Below are positions 58,658 to 64,000 of a DNA stretch of 64,000 nucleotides, piece after piece. Under the pieces are notes generated by a model. It did not search any database, was not told where the DNA came from, and saw only the letters and a program-made list of their open reading frames with translations. The translations under genes were made by a program, and so were the position numbers. The stretch comes from Streptomyces hygroscopicus (lineage in GTDB: Bacteria > Actinomycetota > Actinomycetes > Streptomycetales > Streptomycetaceae), in NCBI GenBank assembly GCA_002021875.1, contig CP018627.1, positions 10,974,001-11,038,000 on the forward strand, in the 5' to 3' direction. The first letter of the stretch is position 1; the number at the start of each line of letters is the position of its first letter.

Positions 58658-59713
58658 ATGCTCCTCCATCGAACGACGCGTAGGACGCCATGGCGGCGGT
58701 TAGCGGCGGTGCTGTCCGCCGCGGCCCTCGGCGTCGGCCTCCTCGCGGGATGTGGTTCCGACTCGGCGGACGAGGCGGGCGACGACGCCCCGGCCGCCGC
58801 CTCCGGTGCGTTCCCGGTCACCGTGGAGCACGCGTTCGGATCCACGAAGATCACCAAGGCTCCGCGGCGGGTCGTCTCCGTCGGCTACACGGACGACCAG
58901 GCCATGCTGGCGCTCGGTGTCAGACCGGTCGGCATGGTCGACCAGTACCCGAACCCGGCGGGCGAGAAGCCCGACATCAACACCCAGTGGCCCTGGGTGA
59001 AGGACAAGTGGGGCGACACCCGGCCCGAGGTCGTCATGAAGAACGGCGACACCGGCCCCAACTACGAGAAGATCGCGGCCCTGCGGCCGGACCTGATCGT
59101 GGCGGTCTACTCCGAGATCGACAAGGCCGCCTACGACAAGCTCTCCCAGATCGCCCCGACGGTGGGCCGCACCAAGGGCGAGAAGGAGCCGTTCAGCGCC
59201 CCGTGGCAGGACAACGCCGGGCAGATCGCCAAGGCGCTGGGCAAGGAGGACGAGGGCACCAAGCTGGTGCAGGGAATTCAGGACAAGCTCGGCGCGGCCA
59301 AGAAGGCGCATCCTGAGTTCGCGAACCAGACCGCGGTCATGTTGTCCTGGTACAAGAATTCGGTGGCGCCGTTCACCTCCACCGATGTGCGCGGACGGCT
59401 GGTCACGGGCATGGGCTTCAAGTACCAGACCAAGATCGACAAGATCGCGGACGGGAAGTTCTACACCGTCCTGTCCCCCGAGCGCGTCGACCTGGTCGAC
59501 GCCGACCGCGTCTTCGTCATCAACGACAAGGCCGACCAGCAGGCGCTGAAGAAGTTCCAGCTCTTCACCAACCTGGACGCGGTGAAGAAGGGCAAGGTGT
59601 CCTACCTGCTCGACAGTGCGGGCCCGGCCGTCGGCGCGGCCATCTCCCAGGGCACCCTGCTGTCCCTGCCGTACGCGATCGACGAGCTCGTCAAGTCGGT
59701 CGGCCGGGGGTGA
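58658..59713 (+). CDS. cchF: Ferric-siderophore binding lipoprotein
   Basis: 351 residues from the ATG at 58658 (AAGGG upstream). Signal peptide with lipobox LLAGC. The FepB/FhuD fold is seen at PRRVVSVGYTDDQAMLALGV and PDLIVAVYSEIDKAAYDKLSQI. It captures the ferric siderophore outside the cell and passes it to the CchCDE importer. Two iron boxes precede it, so it has its own iron-controlled promoter. Confidence 0.88.
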   Translation: MLLHRTTRRTPWRRLAAVLSAAALGVGLLAGCGSDSADEAGDDAPAAASGAFPVTVEHAFGSTKITKAPRRVVSVGYTDDQAMLALGVRPVGMVDQYPNPAGEKPDINTQWPWVKDKWGDTRPEVVMKNGDTGPNYEKIAALRPDLIVAVYSEIDKAAYDKLSQIAPTVGRTKGEKEPFSAPWQDNAGQIAKALGKEDEGTKLVQGIQDKLGAAKKAHPEFANQTAVMLSWYKNSVAPFTSTDVRGRLVTGMGFKYQTKIDKIADGKFYTVLSPERVDLVDADRVFVINDKADQQALKKFQLFTNLDAVKKGKVSYLLDSAGPAVGAAISQGTLLSLPYAIDELVKSVGRG

Positions 59714-61497
59714 GCACCACCGAGGCGCGCGTCCCCCCGGCAACCCTGCGCACGGCGACCGGACGCGTGGCCACCCGATGGGTCGCGGCGCACTGCCGCG
59801 AGGTGCCCTGGCTGACGGCCGCCACCGCGCTCACCACGGTGGCCGGGGCGGCGCTCCAGGTGCTCCCGGTGATCCTGCTCGGCCGGGTGGTCGACGGGGT
59901 GGTCGAGGGCGGGTCGCGCTCGACCCTGGTCACGATCGGGGTGGTGATGGGGGCCGCCGCGCTGCTCGGCGCGGCGGCCACCGCGGTGTCGACCTATCTC
60001 ATCGGACGGCTGGGCGCGGATCTGCTCGCGCGGCTGCGCGAAGGCGCCGTCCGCGCGGTGCTGGGGATGCCGAGCGCACGGATCGAGCAGGTCGGCCGGG
60101 GAGACGTGCTGTCCAGGGTCGGTGACGATGTGGCCGTGCTGTCCAAGGGCATCCGCACGGCCGTCCCCACCGTGTTCTCGGCGGGGGTGCTGGTCGTCAT
60201 CGCCACGGCCGGCATGTTCGGACTGGACTGGCGGCTCGGACTGGCGGGCGCCGGTGCGCTGCCCGCGTACGCGCTGGCCCTGCGCTGGTATCTCCCCCGG
60301 TCCGCCCCGCTCTACCAGCGGCAGCGGGTGGCCCAGGCCGACCGTGCGCAGGCGCTGATCAGCGGCCTGAAGGGGATCGACACGGTCCGGGCGTACCGCC
60401 TCGAGGGCGCCTTCCGCGAGAAGGTCAGCGCCGAGTCATGGCGGGTGCGCGATCTCGGTATCGAGGTGTTCCGGTTCTTCGGCCGGTTCGTCGGCAGGGA
60501 GAACCGCGCCGAGTTCATCGGGCTGGTTCTGATCATCGTGGTGGGGTACTCCTTGCTGGAGGCCGATGCCGCCACCCTGGGCGACGTCTCGTCGGCCCCG
60601 CTGATGTTCCACCGGCTGTTCACCCCGCTGGGCTCCATCATGTTCACCTTCGACGAGGCGCAGAAGTCGGGCGCGAGCCTGACCCGGCTGGTCGGCGTGA
60701 TGGGGGAGGCCGCCGAGGACCGGCTGGTGGGCGACGCGGCCGTCTCGCCGGCGGACACCGGGCCGTACTCGGTGACGGTGGAGGGGCTGACGTATCGCTA
60801 CCCCGACACCGAGGAACCGGTCCTCCGGGACGTCAGTCTCACGATCCCGGCCGGTGGTTCGCTCGCCCTGGTGGGGGCGACGGGCGCGGGCAAGACCACG
60901 CTGGCCGCGCTGATCGCGGGCATCGGGACCCCGGAGGCCGGATCGGTGCGCGTCGGGACGACCGATCTCGCCGGTCTGGACGAGGCCGGGGCGCGGGCCC
61001 TGGTGAGCATCCTGACGCAGGACACGCATGTGTTCTCCGGGCCGCTCGCCGACGACCTGCGGTTGGCCGCGCCGCAGGCGGCCGATGCCGAGCTGATGGA
61101 CGCGTTGCGCACGGTCGGCGCCGATGGGTGGGTCGACGCGCTGCCCGATGGGCTGAACACCATGGTCGGCGAGGGCGGAGAGCGCCTGGACGTCACCAAG
61201 GTGGCCCAGATCGCCCTGGCCCGGCTGGTGCTGGGCCGGGCGCCGGTGGTGGTGCTCGACGAGTCCACCGCGGAGGCGGGCAGCGAGGGCGCCGCCGAGC
61301 TGGAGCGGGCCGTGCTGGCCGCGTGCTCGGGCCGGACCACGCTGTTCGTGGCGCACCGGCTGACCCAGGCGATGGCGGCGGACCGGATCGCCGTGCTGGA
61401 CGCGGGCCGGGTGGTGGAGCAGGGCACGCACGACGAGCTGGTGGCCCTGGGCGGCCGGTACGCGCGACTGTGGCGGGCCTGGCGCGAAGGTAGTTAG
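59710..61497 (+). CDS. cchG: ABC exporter of the siderophore cluster
   Basis: 595 residues, membrane and ATPase domains fused. GTG overlaps the binding-protein stop (GTGA). Walker A VGATGAGKTTL and Walker B VVVLDESTAEAG are present. The usual LSGGQ signature is replaced by RLDVTKVAQIALARL, a variant I have seen in actinomycete relatives. Its place in the cluster suggests export of the apo-siderophore. Whether the degenerate signature limits ATP hydrolysis is open. Confidence 0.83.
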   Translation: MSTTEARVPPATLRTATGRVATRWVAAHCREVPWLTAATALTTVAGAALQVLPVILLGRVVDGVVEGGSRSTLVTIGVVMGAAALLGAAATAVSTYLIGRLGADLLARLREGAVRAVLGMPSARIEQVGRGDVLSRVGDDVAVLSKGIRTAVPTVFSAGVLVVIATAGMFGLDWRLGLAGAGALPAYALALRWYLPRSAPLYQRQRVAQADRAQALISGLKGIDTVRAYRLEGAFREKVSAESWRVRDLGIEVFRFFGRFVGRENRAEFIGLVLIIVVGYSLLEADAATLGDVSSAPLMFHRLFTPLGSIMFTFDEAQKSGASLTRLVGVMGEAAEDRLVGDAAVSPADTGPYSVTVEGLTYRYPDTEEPVLRDVSLTIPAGGSLALVGATGAGKTTLAALIAGIGTPEAGSVRVGTTDLAGLDEAGARALVSILTQDTHVFSGPLADDLRLAAPQAADAELMDALRTVGADGWVDALPDGLNTMVGEGGERLDVTKVAQIALARLVLGRAPVVVLDESTAEAGSEGAAELERAVLAACSGRTTLFVAHRLTQAMAADRIAVLDAGRVVEQGTHDELVALGGRYARLWRAWREGS

Positions 61498-61551
61498 ACA
61501 CCCCTGATTCAGGTGAGCTTTTCATGACGTGGAAGGGATGCTGAGTCTTCG

Positions 61552-64000
61552 ATGGTGGAACCGGGCGCTCGTCGCGTACTGCTTTCCCCTGGACAGGTTG
61601 CCGACGTACGCCGGCGGATCGGTGACTTCTCCGACCGGACCATCGCCGAAGCGTGTGCCATCGGGCTGTCGTACTGGGCGACGGGCCTGAGCCCCGACGG
61701 TATCGACCTCACCCCCGGCATCCTCTTCGCCGATGTCCTCGGGTGGGTCGACAACGGCGGGGCGGGGCCCGCCGGTTGGGAGATCGGCGCGGACGACCGG
61801 AGCATCGCCGTCCCGGAAGGCGCCGGGCCGGGCGATGCGCAGCTCGCGCTGGACGACCTGACCGAATTCCCCGACCGGCCCATCGGCACCATCTCCCCGT
61901 CCGGTGTGGCGGCCAGGCTCGAGGCCCTGGCCGGGTGGAACGACACCGGGGCCGACCGGGTCCGCCCGACCGTCGTGGAGATGTTCCGTGAGCAGGCGCG
62001 GACCAGGCCGGACGCGGTCGCCATCGTCGACGGGCACCGGTCGCTGACATACCGTCAGGCAGCGGAGCGGTCTGCCCAGTTGGCCCACCACCTGATCGAG
62101 CGCGGACTGGGCCCCGAACAGGTCGTCGGCATCTCACTGGGCCGCTCGGCCGAGATGGTGATCGGGCTGCTCGCCGTACTCCAGGCGGGGTGCGCGTTCG
62201 TGCCGCTCGATCCGCAGTGGCCGGCCGCGCGCCGGGCCGCCGTCATCGACGACGCCCAGGTCGTGGCGCAGCTCGGCGACTCGGGCGAACGCGGCCCGGC
62301 CGAACCGGAAGCCGTGGCCGTCGACCTCGGCGACTGGCGCTTCGGTTCCCACTCCACCGAGGGCACCGGGGTCACCCTCCCCGGCAACGCCCTGGCGTAC
62401 GTGATCTTCACGTCCGGTTCGACCGGGCGGCCCAAGGGCGCGATGATCCGGCACGAAGCGATCAGCGAGCGCCTGCTGTGGCAGGGCAACGAGATCCTGG
62501 GCTTCGGCCACGACGACGCGTCGCTGTTCAAGGCGCCGTTGTCCTTCGACATCTCCATCAACGAGATCTTCCTGCCGCTGGTGCACGGCGGCAGGCTGGT
62601 CATCCTGCGGCCCGGCGGCGAACGCGACCCGCACCACTTGCTGAGCGTGATCGCCGAGCAGCGGGTCACCTTCACCTACCTGGTCTCGTCCATGCTGGAC
62701 GTGCTGCTGGAGATGGTGGGCGACTCCGGGCGGCTGGACAGCCTGCGCCATGTGTGGTGCGGCGGCGAGGTGCTGACCCCGGAGCTGTACGAGCGGTTCC
62801 GCACCCGGCTCGACATCCCGCTCTACCACGGCTACGGCCCGGCCGAGACCACGATCGGTGTCTCGCACGTCATCTACCGGGGCGCGGCGGAGCGCCTGTC
62901 GACGTCGATCGGCAAGGCCAACCCGAACACCCAGTTGTATGTGCTGGACAACGAGCTGCGCCCGGTGCCGGTCGGAGTCGGTGGCGAACTGTACGCGGGA
63001 GGGTTCCTCCTGGGCCGCGGGTACATCAACGCGCCCGGCCTGACGGCGTCCCGCTTCGTGGCGAACCCCTTCGCGGGGGACGGTTCCCGGCTGTACCGGA
63101 CCGGAGACCTCGCGCGGTTCGCCCCGGACGGGTCGCTGGACTTCCTCGGCCGGGCCGACAACCAGATCAAGATCCGCGGTATGCGGCTGGAGATCGAGGA
63201 TGTCGAGGTCGGTCTCGCGGAGCACCCCGGGGTGCGGTACACCTGCGTCGTCGCGAAGAAGAACGCGGCGGGCAGCACCTATCTGGTGGGCTATGTGATC
63301 CCGGCAGCCGGGAGCGAGGACCTGCGCGCGGACGAGGTCAGGGGGTGGGCCGCCGGGCACATGGTGGAGTACATGGTGCCCGCCCACATCGTCGTGATGA
63401 AGGAGTTCCCGCTCACGGCGAACGGCAAGCTCGACCGCCGTGCGCTGCCGGAACCCGTGATCGGGACGGGCTCGATCGTCCAGCCCGCCACCGAGAACGA
63501 GCGGGTGGTGTGCGCGGCGGTCGCGAAGGTGCTGCGGCTGGACGAGGTCGGCGTCGACCAGGACTTCTTCCAGCTCGGCGGGGACAGCCTGCTGGCGATC
63601 TCGCTGCTGAGCGCGGTGCGCGACGCGGGTCTCCACCTCACGGCACGGCAGATCTTCACCAACAGCACGGTCGGGGCGCTGGCGGCGATGGCGAGCCGTG
63701 AGGACGCCTCCACCGCGGATGACGGCGATGTCGCGACCGGTTCCGTCATGGGACCGCCCATCGTGCAGTGGCTCGGCGAGACCACCGACGCGATCGACGG
63801 CTTCGTACAGTCGGTCGTGCTGAACACCCCGGCGGAGCTGACCGCCGACGCCCTCGACGCGATCCTCGCCGCCGTGGCCGGGCGGCACGACATGCTGCGC
63901 GCCAGGCTGGTGCGCGGCGAGCGCTGGAGCTTCGAGATCCCGGTGGCGGGGCGGGCCACGCCGTCGTGGCAGGAGAGCGACCGGCCGCTCGATGAGTGTG
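61552..64000 (+). CDS. cchH: Coelichelin-type NRPS, 5' part (runs off the window)
   Basis: 816 codons are visible; the frame continues beyond base 64000. After a 140-residue N-terminal region comes an adenylation domain (about 141-630; core AYVIFTSGSTGRPKGAM, YGPAETTIG, YRTGDLARF, NGKLDRR with Lys626), a carrier domain (LGGDSLLAIS, Ser679) and the start of an epimerase-like domain (about 731 on). The A-domain pocket reads Asp333, Ile334, Asn337, Tyr376, Trp402, Gly404, Gly427, Ile435, Gly436, Lys626. This is the code I recall for formyl-hydroxyornithine activation in the first coelichelin module. The start without a condensation domain also fits a loading module. Confidence 0.88.
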   Translation, partial: MVEPGARRVLLSPGQVADVRRRIGDFSDRTIAEACAIGLSYWATGLSPDGIDLTPGILFADVLGWVDNGGAGPAGWEIGADDRSIAVPEGAGPGDAQLALDDLTEFPDRPIGTISPSGVAARLEALAGWNDTGADRVRPTVVEMFREQARTRPDAVAIVDGHRSLTYRQAAERSAQLAHHLIERGLGPEQVVGISLGRSAEMVIGLLAVLQAGCAFVPLDPQWPAARRAAVIDDAQVVAQLGDSGERGPAEPEAVAVDLGDWRFGSHSTEGTGVTLPGNALAYVIFTSGSTGRPKGAMIRHEAISERLLWQGNEILGFGHDDASLFKAPLSFDISINEIFLPLVHGGRLVILRPGGERDPHHLLSVIAEQRVTFTYLVSSMLDVLLEMVGDSGRLDSLRHVWCGGEVLTPELYERFRTRLDIPLYHGYGPAETTIGVSHVIYRGAAERLSTSIGKANPNTQLYVLDNELRPVPVGVGGELYAGGFLLGRGYINAPGLTASRFVANPFAGDGSRLYRTGDLARFAPDGSLDFLGRADNQIKIRGMRLEIEDVEVGLAEHPGVRYTCVVAKKNAAGSTYLVGYVIPAAGSEDLRADEVRGWAAGHMVEYMVPAHIVVMKEFPLTANGKLDRRALPEPVIGTGSIVQPATENERVVCAAVAKVLRLDEVGVDQDFFQLGGDSLLAISLLSAVRDAGLHLTARQIFTNSTVGALAAMASREDASTADDGDVATGSVMGPPIVQWLGETTDAIDGFVQSVVLNTPAELTADALDAILAAVAGRHDMLRARLVRGERWSFEIPVAGRATPSWQESDRPLDEC

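Noticed and set aside
1..64000. CRISPR arrays, tRNA or rRNA genes, insertion sequences
   Set aside because: No regularly spaced repeats, cloverleaf-like tRNA sequence, rRNA sequence or transposase motif was recognised on either strand.

Overview
The window looks like a Streptomyces chromosome, or that of a close actinomycete relative. GC is very high with strong third-position bias, GTG starts and ATGA/GTGA start-stop overlaps are common, and there are twin-arginine and lipoprotein exports, natural-product clusters and abundant degraded genes. The mix of accessory metabolism, pseudogenes and secondary-metabolite clusters suggests a chromosome arm rather than the conserved core. Positions come from reading the sequence; family assignments rest on motif recognition, not on a database search.

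Layout. 1-4.5 kb: secreted carbohydrate enzymes (3' end of a GH27-like alpha-galactosidase with a carbohydrate-binding module, a GH95 alpha-fucosidase-type enzyme, a GDSL esterase), closed by a strong hairpin. 4.6-10.7 kb: a complete polyamine/amine-type ABC importer with a FAD amine/amino-acid oxidoreductase and a GntR/UTRA regulator. 10.8-12.3 kb: a decayed stretch with a FAD-oxidase pseudogene, a DUF6924-like protein and a probable remnant of a secreted glycosidase. 12.4-14.6 kb: MarR regulator with its palindromic operator, plus a two-gene drug-exporter-type ABC system. 14.7-17.5 kb: a small unknown protein, an NB-ARC regulator remnant and a two-component system.

17.5-32.7 kb is a biosynthetic cluster. 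A LysR regulator, a 14-TM-type exporter and a flavodoxin-like reductase diverge from a tightly coupled operon. That operon encodes GriI and GriH homologues (the two enzymes that make 3-amino-4-hydroxybenzoate from aspartate semialdehyde and dihydroxyacetone phosphate), an AMP ligase, two acyl carrier proteins, a ketosynthase with a half-length partner lacking the active cysteine, a second adenylate-forming enzyme, a cysteine-containing unknown protein and an extended SDR. A second exporter and a covalent-flavin (BBE-type) oxidase follow. This fits an aminohydroxybenzoate-primed discrete type II polyketide; no dedicated KR, DH, AT or TE is visible.

32.7-42.2 kb: pseudogene graveyards (SDR, enoyl-CoA hydratase, pentapeptide protein, MFS, serine hydrolase), a CPA1 Na+/H+ antiporter, and a second candidate system on the minus strand. 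There a 67-residue precursor with ten cysteines is followed by a hairpin, a MauE/DoxX-like membrane protein, a CGPC thioredoxin, an ABC exporter and an S26 signal peptidase, with an AraC regulator upstream. It looks like a pathway that makes, oxidises, exports and trims a disulfide-rich peptide; I do not recognise it as a described system.

42.2-46.3 kb: CadD transporter, PRMT-like methyltransferase, a JAMM-NTF2-VOC operon and another NTF2-like protein. 46.5-52.1 kb: a LacI-controlled sugar or polyol catabolic set (two TIM-barrel isomerases, an oxidoreductase, a lone sugar-binding lipoprotein) with the same palindrome upstream of both transcription units. 52.2 kb: an orphan TOPRIM protein. 53.0-64.0 kb: a coelichelin-type siderophore cluster (cchA-cchH order) with iron boxes. 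Its NRPS first-module specificity code matches the one I recall for formyl-hydroxyornithine. The NRPS runs off the window.
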